Notes: generated by a model not told the origin, from the letters alone. DNA of 64,000 bases from Cellulosimicrobium sp. Marseille-Q4280 (GCF_943181405.1 NZ_CALPBY010000003.1:186001-250000); one strand, 5' to 3'. Positions 7,506 to 16,905 are shown, numbered from the stretch's first letter. Numbers and translations are program-made.

Positions 7506-9089
7506 TCAGTCGAGGTAGTCGCGCAGGACCTGCGACCGGCTCGGGTGGCGCAGCTTCGACATCGTCTTGGACTCGATCTGACGGATGCGCTCGCGCGTCA
7601 CGCCGTAGACCTTGCCGATCTCGTCGAGCGTCTTGGGCTGCCCGTCGGACAGGCCGAAACGCATCGACACGACGCCGGCCTCGCGCTCCGAGAGCGTGTC
7701 GAGCACCTGGTGCAGCTGCTCCTGCAGGAGCGTGAAGCTCACCGCGTCCGCCGGGACGATGGCCTCGGAGTCCTCGATGAGGTCGCCGAACTCGGAGTCG
7801 CCGTCCTCGCCGAGGGGCGTGTGCAGCGAGATGGGCTCGCGACCGTACTTCTGGACCTCGACGACCTTCTCCGGGGTCATGTCGAGCTCCTTGGCGAGCT
7901 CCTCGGGCGTGGGCTCGCGGCCCAGGTCCTGGAGCATCTGCCGCTGCACGCGGGCCAGCTTGTTGATGACCTCGACCATGTGCACCGGGATGCGGATGGT
8001 GCGCGCCTGGTCCGCCATCGCGCGCGTGATCGCCTGGCGGATCCACCACGTCGCGTACGTCGAGAACTTGTAGCCCTTGGTGTAGTCGAACTTCTCGACC
8101 GCACGGATCAGACCGAGGTTGCCCTCCTGGATCAGGTCCAGGAACAGCATCCCGCGGCCCGTGTACCGCTTGGCCAGCGACACGACCAGGCGCAGGTTCG
8201 CCTCGAGCAGGTGGTTCTTCGCGCGCTTGCCGTCGTGCGCGATCCACTGCAGCTCGCGCTTGAGCTTGCGCTCGACGTCGTCGCCCTCGGCCGCGAGCTT
8301 CTCCTCCGCGAACAGGCCGGCCTCGATGCGCTTGGCGAGCTCGACCTCCTGCTCGGCGTTCAGCAGCGCGACCTTGCCGATCTGCTTGAGGTAGTCCTTC
8401 ACCGGGTCGGCGGTCGCACCCGCGGTGACGACCTGCTGCACGGGGGCGTCGTCCTCGTCCGCGTCGGACACGACGAAGCCACGCGCCTCCTCGGCACCCT
8501 CGGTGGAGGCTGCGCCGGTCTTCGCGCCGGCGGTCGCCGCCGCGTCGCCTTCCACGGCATCGTCCGTCACGTCGATCTCGAGGTCCTCGACGTCGACCGC
8601 GTCGTCCGTGCCGGCATCCTTCGCGGCGCCCGCCTTGGCCGCGGCCGTCGACTTCGTGGCGGTGGACCGCGGCGCACGCGTCGTCTTGGCGCCGGCGCTC
8701 TTCGTCGCGGCCGTCTTCGTCGTGCGCGCCGGCGTGGCCGACGGCGCAGCGTCGGTCTCGTCGGCCGACGCGTCCGTCGCGGCCTTCGTGGTGCGCGACG
8801 TCGGGGCCTTCGCCGTGGTCTTCGGGGCGCGGGCCGTCGTCGTGCTGCGCGGGCTCGCCGCGGCCGCGACCGCGGTCGCGGTCGGGATCTCGACCTCGAC
8901 GCCTGCACCCGCGAGCGCGCGGAACACCGCCTTTAGCCGCTTGGCGTCGTTGACTGCCGCCTGCTCGCACGCGGTGCGAAAGCTCTCGGCGTCGACGCGA
9001 CCGTTGGCACTCCCACGGCGCAGGAGCTCCTGCAGTGCGGGGTGCTCGAACTCGCGCGGGAGTGCGGGGATCTGTGTGGAGGGCGCCAC
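7506..9089 (-). CDS. sigA: Principal RNA polymerase sigma factor (SigA/HrdB type)
   Basis: The housekeeping sigma factor, which directs core RNA polymerase to vegetative promoters. After a long Ala/Thr/Lys-rich N-terminal extension come region 1.2 ([19 protein letters not shown]), region 2 with the -10-recognition helix [20 protein letters not shown], region 3, and region 4.2 ([20 protein letters not shown]) for -35 recognition. The low-complexity extension is typical of actinobacterial principal sigmas. GTG at 9089 (527 aa) is preferred because AAAGG precedes it by seven bases; the open frame extends seven codons further to GTG at 9110, which lacks a ribosome binding site. A perfect -10 TACAAT lies about 145 bp upstream. 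Confidence 0.93.
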   Translation of the reverse strand: MAPSTQIPALPREFEHPALQELLRRGSANGRVDAESFRTACEQAAVNDAKRLKAVFRALAGAGVEVEIPTATAVAAAASPRSTTTARAPKTTAKAPTSRTTKAATDASADETDAAPSATPARTTKTAATKSAGAKTTRAPRSTATKSTAAAKAGAAKDAGTDDAVDVEDLEIDVTDDAVEGDAAATAGAKTGAASTEGAEEARGFVVSDADEDDAPVQQVVTAGATADPVKDYLKQIGKVALLNAEQEVELAKRIEAGLFAEEKLAAEGDDVERKLKRELQWIAHDGKRAKNHLLEANLRLVVSLAKRYTGRGMLFLDLIQEGNLGLIRAVEKFDYTKGYKFSTYATWWIRQAITRAMADQARTIRIPVHMVEVINKLARVQRQMLQDLGREPTPEELAKELDMTPEKVVEVQKYGREPISLHTPLGEDGDSEFGDLIEDSEAIVPADAVSFTLLQEQLHQVLDTLSEREAGVVSMRFGLSDGQPKTLDEIGKVYGVTRERIRQIESKTMSKLRHPSRSQVLRDYLD

Positions 9090-9232
9090 AAACCGACCTT
9101 TCGGCATCACTTGGGGGGCGGTAGGGCCACCAGAGCGGGGGACATGGACCGTGATCAGGGTGCTGACTCGGGAACTCTCACGGGCTCACACTGACTCTCA
9201 CGGCGAGTCGTCGGGCTCGGGTGGACATCTCT

Positions 9233-9238
9233 ATTGTA
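9233..9238 (-). promoter_or_regulatory. -10 box TACAAT upstream of sigA
   Basis: TACAAT on the minus strand is a near-consensus -10 and stands out in very GC-rich DNA. No convincing -35 is visible at the usual distance. It would give a leader of about 135-140 nt that includes two copies of GACTCTCACGG-like sequence near 9175-9201. Confidence 0.45.
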
Positions 9239-9395
9239 CCGGCGATCCGCGCGCGGAGCGTCGCGACACGTGGCTGCACGCGCTCGTCGTCGGCGGCTTC
9301 TCGTGCTCAGTGCTGTGTCGCAGGGCGCTTGCGCGCCGGGGCCTTGTGGGGTCCAACGACCGCGGCGCCCCGAAGATTCCCGACCCGCGAGGGGC

Positions 9396-9794
9396 TCAAC
9401 GGGCCGGGGCACGCTCCGGCTTGACCGCGAGCACCGGGCACGGCGCGTCGAGGAGGATGCGCTGCGCGTTGGAGCCGAGGATGAGCTTGCCGACCGGGCT
9501 GCGTCGTCGCAGCCCGATGACGATCAGGTCCGCGGACGTCCGCTCCGCGACCGCCACGAGGTCCTCCGCGAGGTCGGCCTTGCCGGTCTCGACGCGCAGC
9601 GTCGCGCCCGCGCCCTCGAGGCGCTCCTCGACCCGACGCAGGTCGTCTCCGCGCACCGTGCCGGCCTCCGGGGACACCGCGGACTCGCCGACCACGACGA
9701 CGAGCTCCGTCCCGCGGCGGACCGCCTCCGTCGCGGCGGTGTCGAGCGCCTCACGGCCCTCGGGTGTGCTCAGGTGGGCGACGACGACGGTCAT
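9396..9794 (-). CDS. Universal stress protein family (UspA-like)
   Basis: A 132-aa single USP domain. The ATP-binding signature G-2x-G-9x-G(S/N) is visible around VIGLRRRSPVGKLILGSNAQ, followed by the final strand PCPVLAVKPE. Such proteins bind nucleotides and modulate stress survival; partners are unknown. ATG at 9794 is chosen over longer frames because GGAGG stands just upstream and the first strand TVVVAHLST starts there. It sits between sigA and the DUF4192 gene. Confidence 0.85.
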   Translation of the reverse strand: MTVVVAHLSTPEGREALDTAATEAVRRGTELVVVVGESAVSPEAGTVRGDDLRRVEERLEGAGATLRVETGKADLAEDLVAVAERTSADLIVIGLRRRSPVGKLILGSNAQRILLDAPCPVLAVKPERAPAR

Positions 9795-9888
9795 GTGTCC
9801 TCCGCGGGGCGGCTCGTCGGAACGGGCGGTGGCGGCGCCACCGTGCCGACCGTACCCGAAGCCGGCCGTGCCCGGACGACCGGCGCCC

Positions 9889-11016
9889 TCACCCCTGGGC
9901 GCGGACCCACCCCGGCGGCACACCGGCGTCGAGGGCGCTCGAGAGCAGGAGCGCGAGACGGTACGACCCGTCCTGGGCCAGTGCCTCGCGCACGCGCTCG
10001 GACGCTCGGCCGCCGTCGCCGTGCCACCAGGCGATCAGGGCGAGCAGGGTCAGCGCCGGGGCCGCGCGCCGCCGGGCGGCATGAGCCACGACGGCCTCGA
10101 GCACGACGCGCGCGGGCTCGGTCTCCTCCGGGACCGGGGCGACCGCGACGGCCGGGTCGACGATCCTCCCGATCGCCTCGCCCGTCCCTGCGTCGACGTC
10201 GCCCCCGCCGCGCGCCGTCCGCTCCGGCAGGTCGCCGACGCCCGGGACGAGCGACAAGAGCACGGCGTCCCGTACGGGGACGGCGTCGAGGGCCGCCTCG
10301 ACACGGCCGAGCAGTGCGGGCGGGAGGTCAGGGGACCTCCCGGTCGGTGCACCCGCGGCGAGCGCCACCGCGCGCCGCCAGGCGACGAGCCCCTCCGGTC
10401 TCCGGTCGACCGCGTCCGACGTCGACCGCTCGGACGACCTCTCCCTCGCACGGCGCGACGCCCGTGCGGCGCTCCGACGGGCGTCGGGGGCCGCCGGCTG
10501 GATCCGGAACGCGTCCTCGCGCGAGTCGGCGACGCTCGCGCCCGACAGCACCATGTGAGCGCCGACCTCGCTCGACTCGAGCTCGCTCGGAGGACGCCCG
10601 CCGGCTGGGCAGCAGGCCGGGTCGTCGCAGTCGAGGCAGCCCCAGCCCGTCGTCGTGACGACCCACACGTCGGTCGGTCCGAACCTGGCCTCGACCGTCT
10701 CGCGGCAGTGCTCGACGGCGGCCCGCTCACGGGCGGCCTCCGGGCCGCCGGCGCGCAGCGGAGCGTCGGTGTACACGACCACGGCGGCTCGGGACGCGCC
10801 GTCGGCGGCGAGGTGCGCGAGCACCGTGCGCGCGACCTGCGGTCCGTGCTCGAGGTCCGCGACGTCGGCGATGTCGACGCGCGCGACGAGGCCGACGCGG
10901 CCGCGCGGGCCGCGCAGCCCCACGAGCACGACGCTCTCGTGCGGCCGGTAGCCGAGGCGGTAGGGGACGTAGGCGAGCAGCTCGCGCGGGCCGCGGGCCC
11001 GGATCAGGGTCGACAT
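9889..11016 (-). CDS. DUF4192 family protein
   Basis: A 375-aa cytoplasmic protein of the actinobacterial DUF4192 family: N-terminus LLAYVPYRLGYRPHESVVLV, a WGCLDCDDPACCPAGG segment with a Cys cluster, and a C-terminal TPR-like stretch ending LSSALDAGVPPGWVRAQG. The function is unknown. The cluster CLDCDDPACC could bind metal, which is my inference. It is divergent from a lipoprotein gene with 129 bp between the starts. Confidence 0.75.
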   Translation of the reverse strand: MSTLIRARGPRELLAYVPYRLGYRPHESVVLVGLRGPRGRVGLVARVDIADVADLEHGPQVARTVLAHLAADGASRAAVVVYTDAPLRAGGPEAARERAAVEHCRETVEARFGPTDVWVVTTTGWGCLDCDDPACCPAGGRPPSELESSEVGAHMVLSGASVADSREDAFRIQPAAPDARRSAARASRRARERSSERSTSDAVDRRPEGLVAWRRAVALAAGAPTGRSPDLPPALLGRVEAALDAVPVRDAVLLSLVPGVGDLPERTARGGGDVDAGTGEAIGRIVDPAVAVAPVPEETEPARVVLEAVVAHAARRRAAPALTLLALIAWWHGDGGRASERVREALAQDGSYRLALLLSSALDAGVPPGWVRAQG

Positions 11017-11133
11017 GGGAACATCCCACCCGTCCGGGACCGCCGAGCGAGGGCACGCCGACGGGCTGTGGACGCGCCGGGAGGTTGTGGGCGACCGTCC
11101 TCCCAGCTGCTGGCCCGTTCACGCCGCGATGAC

Positions 11134-11139
11134 TACGGT
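11134..11139 (+). promoter_or_regulatory. -10 hexamer TACGGT, start of the lipoprotein gene
   Basis: TACGGT is followed by GTGCGC (6 nt) and the GTG at 11146, the same architecture as at the DUF4430 lipoprotein gene. Confidence 0.5.
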
Positions 11140-11145
11140 GTGCGC

Positions 11146-11730
11146 GTGCCCCTTCGACCGCCTCGCGCCTCCGACGTCCGCGCGGTCCCGGCCCTCGTCC
11201 TCGCCGCTCTCCTCGTCGTCGGGCTCACCGCGTGCGGCCCGGCAGGCAGCGGCGACGAGCCCGACGCCGAGGCCACCGGGCGCGGGCAGCCCGCGGACGA
11301 CCCTGCGGAGGCGGACCCCTCCGGCGACGCACCCGCCGCGGCGCCGGGCACCCCGCTGCCCGAGTACGACGTCGCCTCGGCGGTCGGCGACCTCGTCCAG
11401 GGGTTTCCCGCCGAGCTCGTGCCCGTGGCCCCCGGCTCGCAGGTCCTCGCGAGCTCGGCCCGCCCGTCCGACGACGGGTCCCTCACCGTGATCACGCTCA
11501 ACCTGCGCTCGGAGGACACCGTCGACGCGCTCACCGCCTACTACGCGGAGACGCTGGGGGCCGCCGGCTTCACGGTCTCGCCCTCGGGCGTGCCGAGCGC
11601 TCTCACGTCGCTCACCACGTTCGTGCGCGCCCCGGCGGCGGACGCACCCGCGGAGTCGGTGGCGGTGGGGATCTTCGACGACGAGGCCGAGCGCCTCGTG
11701 ACGATCAGCGGGCAGGTGGTCGGCGGCTGA
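11146..11730 (+). CDS. Putative lipoprotein
   Basis: A 194-aa exported lipoprotein with signal peptide and lipobox LTAC, then an Asp/Glu/Pro-rich linker and a folded C-terminal domain of about 130 residues ending FDDEAERLVTISGQVVGG. I do not recognise the domain. Two GTGs are available; the one at 11146 is chosen because TACGGT lies exactly 6 nt before it. The polyprenyl synthase gene starts 24 bases after the stop but has its own -10, so co-transcription is only partial. In M. tuberculosis an idsA2-type gene is likewise in this neighbourhood. Confidence 0.65.
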   Translation: MPLRPPRASDVRAVPALVLAALLVVGLTACGPAGSGDEPDAEATGRGQPADDPAEADPSGDAPAAAPGTPLPEYDVASAVGDLVQGFPAELVPVAPGSQVLASSARPSDDGSLTVITLNLRSEDTVDALTAYYAETLGAAGFTVSPSGVPSALTSLTTFVRAPAADAPAESVAVGIFDDEAERLVTISGQVVGG

Positions 11731-11741
11731 CCGCCGTCGCA

Positions 11742-11747
11742 TAGGCT
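11742..11747 (+). promoter_or_regulatory. -10 hexamer TAGGCT, leaderless start of the polyprenyl synthase gene
   Basis: TAGGCT, 6 nt, GTG at 11754; no Shine-Dalgarno sequence in the 24-bp gap. Confidence 0.55.
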
Positions 11748-11753
11748 GCCCCC

Positions 11754-12917
11754 GTGCCGAACGGGACCCCCAGCGCCTCCGCCCCTCACGCCGGTCCGTC
11801 CGAGGACGAGCTGGCCACCCCGACGAGCCTCGTCGACCGCGAGGGCGTGCGCGCCGGCGTCGACGCGGCGCTGAGCAGGGCGTGCGCCGGGCTCGCCGAC
11901 GAGCTCGCCACGACGCATCCCGACGCCGCACCGCTCGTGCGCGCCACCGAGGAGCTCCTCGCGGGCGGCAAGCGGCTCCGGGCGGCGTTCTGCTACTGGT
12001 CGTGGCGCGCGCACGGGGGCGACCCCGAGGACCCGCGGCGCGACGTCGTGCTGCGCGCCGGCGCGGCGCTCGAGCTGTTCCAGGCCGCGGCGCTCTTCCA
12101 CGACGACGTCATGGACGCGTCCGACACGCGACGCGGCCGGCCGACGGCGCACCGGGCGTTCGCCGCGCTCCACCGGGCCTCCGGATGGCACGGGGACGGG
12201 GACCGGTACGGCGAGAGCACGGCGATCCTGCTCGGCGACCTGGCGCTCATCGGCAGCCACCGCGAGCTGGGCGACGCGCTGGCGACCCTCCCGGGCGACG
12301 TCGCCGCGCGCAGCCGCGGCGTGTTCGGGCGCATGCAGACCGAGGTGACGGTCGGCCAGTACCTGGACATCCACGCGCAGGTCCTGCCCTGGGGCGAGGA
12401 CCCGGCCGCGGACGAGGAGCGCGCCCGCGCCGTCGTCCGGTCGAAGTCGGCGCGCTACTCCGTCGAGCACCCGATCGCGCTCGGGGCCGCGCTCGCGGGC
12501 GCCGACGACGCCCGGGTCGCGGCGACCAGCGCGTTCGGGCTGCCGGTGGGCGAGGCGTTCCAGCTCCGCGACGACGTGCTCGGCGTGTTCGGCGACGCCC
12601 GCGTGACGGGCAAGCCCGCCGGGGACGACCTGCGCGAGGGCAAGCGGACCGTCCTCGTGATCCGCGCCCTCGCCGCGGCCTCGCCCGCGCAGCGGGACCT
12701 GCTGCTCGGTCGCCTCGGGGACCCCGAGCTCGACGCCCGGTCGGTCGGGCGCCTGCGGGACGTGCTCGTCGCCACCGGGGCCCTGGCATCCGTCGAGGCG
12801 CTCATCGACGAGCTCACCGACCAGGCGTTCGCGGCGCTCGGCGCCGTCGACCTCCGCGAACCGGGGGCGGAGATGCTCGCCGCGCTGTCGCGCGCCGCCG
12901 TCGAGCGCTCGGCCTGA
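11754..12917 (+). CDS. idsA: Polyprenyl (geranylgeranyl-type) diphosphate synthase
   Basis: A 387-aa all-alpha trans-prenyltransferase that adds isopentenyl diphosphate to allylic diphosphates for menaquinone, carotenoid or polyprenol synthesis. The first Asp-rich motif is in LFHDDVMDASDTRRGRPT and the second region reads FQLRDDVLGVFGD; GGKRLRAAF is the IPP-binding segment. Product length cannot be fixed from sequence; the residues before the first motif (AALFH) fit a geranylgeranyl-type enzyme. Its position next to the Rv2175c/pknL pair corresponds to idsA2 (Rv2173) in M. tuberculosis. Confidence 0.88.
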   Translation: MPNGTPSASAPHAGPSEDELATPTSLVDREGVRAGVDAALSRACAGLADELATTHPDAAPLVRATEELLAGGKRLRAAFCYWSWRAHGGDPEDPRRDVVLRAGAALELFQAAALFHDDVMDASDTRRGRPTAHRAFAALHRASGWHGDGDRYGESTAILLGDLALIGSHRELGDALATLPGDVAARSRGVFGRMQTEVTVGQYLDIHAQVLPWGEDPAADEERARAVVRSKSARYSVEHPIALGAALAGADDARVAATSAFGLPVGEAFQLRDDVLGVFGDARVTGKPAGDDLREGKRTVLVIRALAAASPAQRDLLLGRLGDPELDARSVGRLRDVLVATGALASVEALIDELTDQAFAALGAVDLREPGAEMLAALSRAAVERSA

Positions 12918-12927
12918 CGACGGACGC

Positions 12928-13371
12928 TCAGGCCAGCGACTGGGCGATGCGTCGCACGTGCGACTTGCGCCCCGCGGCGAGCGCGTCGATCGGCGACTCC
13001 CCCAGCTCCTCGTCGGGGCGGAACAGCCAGCCGATGATCTCGTCGTCGCGGAACCCGGCGTCGGTCAGGACCGCGATCGTGCCCTGCAGGCTCATGAGGA
13101 CCCCGAGCCGCCCGTCTCCGGACGGCTGCCTGGCGTTCGCGGGCTCGATGAGGTGCAGCGGGACCAGGAAGCGGGCGGGTACCTGGAACGTGGCGCGCTC
13201 GCCGCGACGCATGCCGACGACGCGGCGGTCCTGGAGGATGCGTCGTGCCTTGCCGACGTCCGTCCCGAGGGCCTCGGCGAGGTCCGGCAGGGTGAGCCAC
13301 TCCCCCACGAGGGCGTCGATCTCCGCGGAGGGATCGGTGGAAGGTTCGGCGGTCGCGTCGTGATCGGTCAC
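12928..13371 (-). CDS. Rv2175c-type DNA-binding protein
   Basis: A 147-aa protein with an N-terminal winged-helix-like domain (LPDLAEALGTDVGKARRILQ) and a C-terminal domain (VLTDAGFRDDEIIGWLF). In M. tuberculosis, Rv2175c binds DNA and is phosphorylated by the neighbouring kinase PknL on an N-terminal Thr; the N-terminus here contains Thr2 and Thr12, possible equivalents. It is divergent from the pknL-like gene, so kinase and substrate share a 90-bp promoter region. TAGGCT-6 nt-GTG fixes the start. Confidence 0.85.
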   Translation of the reverse strand: MTDHDATAEPSTDPSAEIDALVGEWLTLPDLAEALGTDVGKARRILQDRRVVGMRRGERATFQVPARFLVPLHLIEPANARQPSGDGRLGVLMSLQGTIAVLTDAGFRDDEIIGWLFRPDEELGESPIDALAAGRKSHVRRIAQSLA

Positions 13372-13377
13372 GGGGCA

Positions 13378-13383
13378 AGCCTA
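13378..13383 (-). promoter_or_regulatory. -10 hexamer TAGGCT, leaderless start of the Rv2175c-like gene
   Basis: On the minus strand TAGGCT, 6 nt, GTG at 13371. Confidence 0.55.
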
Positions 13384-13449
13384 CGGCGCCTGCACACGAC
13401 GCCCACGACCCGACCGCCCGGGCTCACCGGAACGGGGCCGGTCGCCACC

Positions 13450-13455
13450 TAGACT
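13450..13455 (+). promoter_or_regulatory. -10 hexamer TAGACT, leaderless start of pknL
   Basis: TAGACT, 6 nt (GCCACC), GTG at 13462. Confidence 0.55.
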
Positions 13456-13461
13456 GCCACC

Positions 13462-15510
13462 GTGGCCACCGTGACGACCGATCCCCTCGTAGGCCGCCTG
13501 GTCGACGGGCGCTACGAGGTCGTGTCGCGCATCGCCCGCGGCGGCATGGCCACGGTGTACCTCGCGGTCGACCGCCGGCTCGACCGCGACGTCGCGCTCA
13601 AGGTCATGCACCCGCACCTCGCCGAGGGCGCGACCGGCGCCGACTTCGTCTCACGCTTCCGCCGCGAGGCGCGCGCCGCCGCCCGGCTCACGCACCCCGG
13701 TCTCGTCGCGGTCTACGACCAGGGCCTCGACGGGGACACGAGCTACCTGACCATGGAGTACGTCGCGGGGACCAACCTCCGCCGCGTGATGCTCTCCGAG
13801 GGAACCCTCACCCTGGGCCGCGCGCTGGACGTGCTCGGCGAGATCCTGGACGCTCTCGCCACCGCGCACCGCGCGGGCCTCGTGCACCGCGACATCAAGC
13901 CGGAGAACGTCCTGCTCGACGCGGACGGCCGTCTCAAGGTGACGGACTTCGGGCTCGCGCGCGCCGTCAACGAGGTCACCTCCACCACGACGGGCACGAT
14001 CCTCGGCACGATCGCGTACCTCTCCCCCGAGCTCATCGCGACCGGCGCGTGCGACGCCCGGACGGACGTGTACGCCGTCGGGATCCTCGCGTACGAGATG
14101 ATCCTCGGCACGGTTCCCTACGTCGGGTCCACACCCATCCAGGTCGCGTTCCAGCACGTCAACAACGACGTCCCGCCGCCGTCGGACACCGCCCCCTGGC
14201 TCCCGCCGGAGCTGGACGACCTCCTGTGCGCGCTCGCCGCGCGCGACCCGGCGGACCGGCCCGCCGACGCCGGCGCGGCGCTCGCCCTCGTCCGTTCCGT
14301 CCGCGCGGCGCTCGACCCCGCAGACCTGGGACGGCGCGTGGACCCGCCCGTCGCGTCCGACGGCGCGGTCCCGGCCCCGGCGCCCGCGACCGGGCCCGTC
14401 CCCCTCGGCGCCCCCGACGAGGCCGGCGACGCCGGGCACGCCCCCACCGCGTCGCTCGCCACGCTCAGCCTCCACGACCGCGAGGCCGCGGGCCTCACGG
14501 AACCGCTCGCCGTCGGGCACCTCATGGTCCCGACGACGCAGCCCGGCCCGCCGAACCCGCCGAGGTCGGGCGGTCCGAGACGCGGGCGGGCCGCTCGAGC
14601 CCTCGTCTGGACGCTCGTCGTCCTCCTCGTCGTCGCCCTCGGTGGCGGCGGGGCGGCCTGGTGGTTCACGTCCGGGCCCGGCGCGTACACGACCGTGCCG
14701 GACGGTCTCACCGGAGTCTCCCAGGCGGAGGCGAGCGCCGTCCTCGACGACGCTGGTCTCGGCGCGACCGTCGACGAGCGCTACGACGACACCGTGCCCG
14801 CGGGCGCGATCGTCTCGACCGACCCGCCGTCGGGCGACGCGGTGCGCAAGGACGGCAGCGTCCAGCTCGTGGTGTCCCAGGGCGTGCGGATGCTCACGGT
14901 GCCGACCGGTCTGGTCGGCTCGACGCAGGTCGAGGCCTCGGCGGCCGTGGAGGGCGCCGACCTGACCCTCGGCGAGCCGGTGTCGCAGCACCACGACGAG
15001 GTCCCGGCCGGTCAGGTCATGGCCGTGACCGACCCCGACGGCGCGGCGATCGAGGAGGGAGCCACGATCCGGCACGACGTCCCCGTCGTCCTCACCGTCT
15101 CCGCCGGACCGGCGCCGGTCGTCGTCCCGCAGGTCACGGGGTCCGAGAGGGACACCGCGGTGCGCACCCTGGAGGACGCAGGTCTCGTCGTCGACGTCAC
15201 CGAGGAGTACTCGGAGTCGGTGGCCGCCGGTCTCGTCGTGCGGCAGTCACCGGAGCAGGGCACCGACGCCGTCCGCACCGACACGGTGTCGATCGTCGTC
15301 TCGCTCGGCCCGCCGCTCGTCGAGGTGCCGAACACCAACACCCGCAACGTCGCCGACGCCGAGAAGCTCCTGACGGACGCCGGCTTCGAGGTCGAGATCC
15401 GCTACCCGCAGGGCATCCACCCGCTCAACATCGTCTACGCCCAGGACCCGCCGGGCGGCGACGGCAGGACGGCCCCGAAGGGCTCGACGATCGTCCTCAA
15501 CGTCTTCTGA
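13462..15510 (+). CDS. pknL: Transmembrane Ser/Thr protein kinase with PASTA repeats (PknL-like)
   Basis: A 682-aa receptor kinase. The cytoplasmic kinase domain (about 17-275) is complete: glycine loop ARGGMATVYL, Lys47, catalytic Asp144 in VHRDIKPENVLL and Asp162 of DFG. A Pro/Ala-rich juxtamembrane linker and one TM helix (about 380-402, ALVWTLVVLLVVALGGGG) follow, then four extracellular PASTA domains that in related kinases bind peptidoglycan fragments or lipid II. Position beside the Rv2175c homologue identifies it with PknL; mycobacterial PknL lacks PASTA repeats while corynebacterial PknL has them. Likely role: sensing cell wall state and phosphorylating growth and transcription proteins. 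Confidence 0.92.
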   Translation: MATVTTDPLVGRLVDGRYEVVSRIARGGMATVYLAVDRRLDRDVALKVMHPHLAEGATGADFVSRFRREARAAARLTHPGLVAVYDQGLDGDTSYLTMEYVAGTNLRRVMLSEGTLTLGRALDVLGEILDALATAHRAGLVHRDIKPENVLLDADGRLKVTDFGLARAVNEVTSTTTGTILGTIAYLSPELIATGACDARTDVYAVGILAYEMILGTVPYVGSTPIQVAFQHVNNDVPPPSDTAPWLPPELDDLLCALAARDPADRPADAGAALALVRSVRAALDPADLGRRVDPPVASDGAVPAPAPATGPVPLGAPDEAGDAGHAPTASLATLSLHDREAAGLTEPLAVGHLMVPTTQPGPPNPPRSGGPRRGRAARALVWTLVVLLVVALGGGGAAWWFTSGPGAYTTVPDGLTGVSQAEASAVLDDAGLGATVDERYDDTVPAGAIVSTDPPSGDAVRKDGSVQLVVSQGVRMLTVPTGLVGSTQVEASAAVEGADLTLGEPVSQHHDEVPAGQVMAVTDPDGAAIEEGATIRHDVPVVLTVSAGPAPVVVPQVTGSERDTAVRTLEDAGLVVDVTEEYSESVAAGLVVRQSPEQGTDAVRTDTVSIVVSLGPPLVEVPNTNTRNVADAEKLLTDAGFEVEIRYPQGIHPLNIVYAQDPPGGDGRTAPKGSTIVLNVF

Positions 15511-15554
15511 GGCCGTCGCTCGAGGCGCCCCGCGACCGGGGAGCCGAGACGGCC
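15511..15554. terminator. Convergent terminator between pknL and aroG
   Basis: An imperfect hairpin, GGCCGTC with GACGGCC outside and CCCCG/CGGGG inside, fills the 45-bp gap between the two stop codons. Confidence 0.55.
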
Positions 15555-15555
15555 C

Positions 15556-16905
15556 TCAGCGCCGCAGCATCTCCGCGACCTGGAACGCCATCTCGAGCGA
15601 CTGCTGGTGGTTGAGCCGCGGGTCGACGAGCGTCTCGTACCGCAGGGCCAGACCGGCGTCGTCGATCTCCTCGGACCCGCCGAGCACCTCGGTGACGTCG
15701 TCGCCGGTGAGCTCGACGTGCAGGCCGCCGGGGACCGTCCCCGCGGCGCGGTGCACCTCGAAGAAACCGCGCACCTCGTCGAGCACGTCGTCGAACCGCC
15801 GCGTCTTGTACCCGCTCGCGGACGTGATGGTGTTGCCGTGCATCGGGTCGGTCACCCAGGTGACGGGGACCTCCTCGCGGGCGACGGCCTCGACGAGCGG
15901 GGGCAGCGCCTCCCGGACCCGGCCCGCTCCCATGCGCGAGATGAACGTCAGCCGTCCGGGGACGCGACCCGGGTTGAGCTTCTCGGCGAGCGCGAGCGCG
16001 TCGTCGGGCGAGGTCGTGGGGCCGAGCTTCACGCCGATCGGGTTGGCCACGCGCGACAGGAACTCGACGTGCGCGCCGTCGAGCTGGCGCGTGCGCTCCC
16101 CGATCCACAGGAAGTGCGCCGACGTGTCGTACGCGTCGCCCGTCCGCGCGTCGAACCGCGTGAGCGCGCGCTCGTAGTCGAGCACGAGGGCCTCGTGGCT
16201 GACGAAGAACTCGACCGTGCGCAGCGCGTCGAAGTCCGCGCCGCACGCGTCCATGAAGCGGATCGCGCGGTCGATCTCCGACGCCGTCTGCTCGTAGCGC
16301 GCGTACGCGGGGTTGCGCATGAAGCCGCGGTTCCACTCGTGGACCTGGCGCAGGTCCGCGAACCCGCCCGAGGTGAACGCCCGCACGACGTTCCACGTCG
16401 CGCTCGAGATCTGGTAGGCCTCGACGAGACGCTCGGGGTCGGGGACGCGCGAGGCCTCGGTGAACGCGTGGCCGTTGATCATGTCGCCGCGGTACGCGGG
16501 GAGCGTGACGCCGTCGCGCGTCTCGCTGTCGGAGCTGCGCGGCTTGGCGTACTGCCCGGCCATGCGCCCCATCTTCACGACGGGCGTGCTCGCGCCGTGC
16601 GTGAGGATCACGGCCATCTGGAGGATGGTCCGGATCTTGTTGCGGATGCGGTCGGCGTTCGCCTCGGCGAACGTCTCGGCGCAGTCACCGCCCTGCAGGA
16701 GGAACGCCTCGCCCCGGCTCGCCGCGGCGAGCCGGGAGCGCAGGGTGTCCGCGGCGGCGGGCACCACGAGCGGCGCGGAGGCCGACAGGCGCCCGCGCAC
16801 GTCGGCGAGCGCCGCCTCGTCCGGCCACGTCGGCTGCTGGAGCGCGACGAGGGAACGGAAGTGGTCGAGGTCCGTGCCGACCTCCGGCTCGCTCGTGGTG
16901 GTCAT
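15556..16905 (-). CDS. aroG: Class II 3-deoxy-7-phosphoheptulonate (DAHP) synthase
   Basis: A 449-aa type II DAHP synthase, first enzyme of the shikimate pathway, joining phosphoenolpyruvate and erythrose 4-phosphate. Clear motifs include LLQGGDCAETF (metal-binding Cys), KMGRMAGQYAKPRSS (PEP binding), VKLGPTTSP, FISRMGAG and WVTDPMHGNT. Length and motifs match the plant/actinobacterial class II family; in M. tuberculosis AroG is activated by chorismate mutase, which is not in this window. It begins 16 bases after the stop of the pfp gene without a clear ribosome binding site, so it is probably in that transcript. Confidence 0.95.
   Translation of the reverse strand: MTTTSEPEVGTDLDHFRSLVALQQPTWPDEAALADVRGRLSASAPLVVPAAADTLRSRLAAASRGEAFLLQGGDCAETFAEANADRIRNKIRTILQMAVILTHGASTPVVKMGRMAGQYAKPRSSDSETRDGVTLPAYRGDMINGHAFTEASRVPDPERLVEAYQISSATWNVVRAFTSGGFADLRQVHEWNRGFMRNPAYARYEQTASEIDRAIRFMDACGADFDALRTVEFFVSHEALVLDYERALTRFDARTGDAYDTSAHFLWIGERTRQLDGAHVEFLSRVANPIGVKLGPTTSPDDALALAEKLNPGRVPGRLTFISRMGAGRVREALPPLVEAVAREEVPVTWVTDPMHGNTITSASGYKTRRFDDVLDEVRGFFEVHRAAGTVPGGLHVELTGDDVTEVLGGSEEIDDAGLALRYETLVDPRLNHQQSLEMAFQVAEMLRR

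Noticed and set aside
7545-8936. A 463-codon open frame on the plus strand opposite sigA
   Set aside because: Its translation is Leu/Arg/Ala/Val repetition with no motif, and it is exactly antisense to the well-defined sigma factor; high GC makes such frames common.
11015-11028. Palindrome-like GGGAACATCCC at the DUF4192 start
   Set aside because: It is short, imperfect, and does not match the actinobacterial SOS box; no support for an operator.
8425-11145. A long plus-strand open frame running into the lipoprotein gene
   Set aside because: It is antisense to sigA, the stress protein and the DUF4192 gene; a real start with a -10 at 11134-11139 explains the end.
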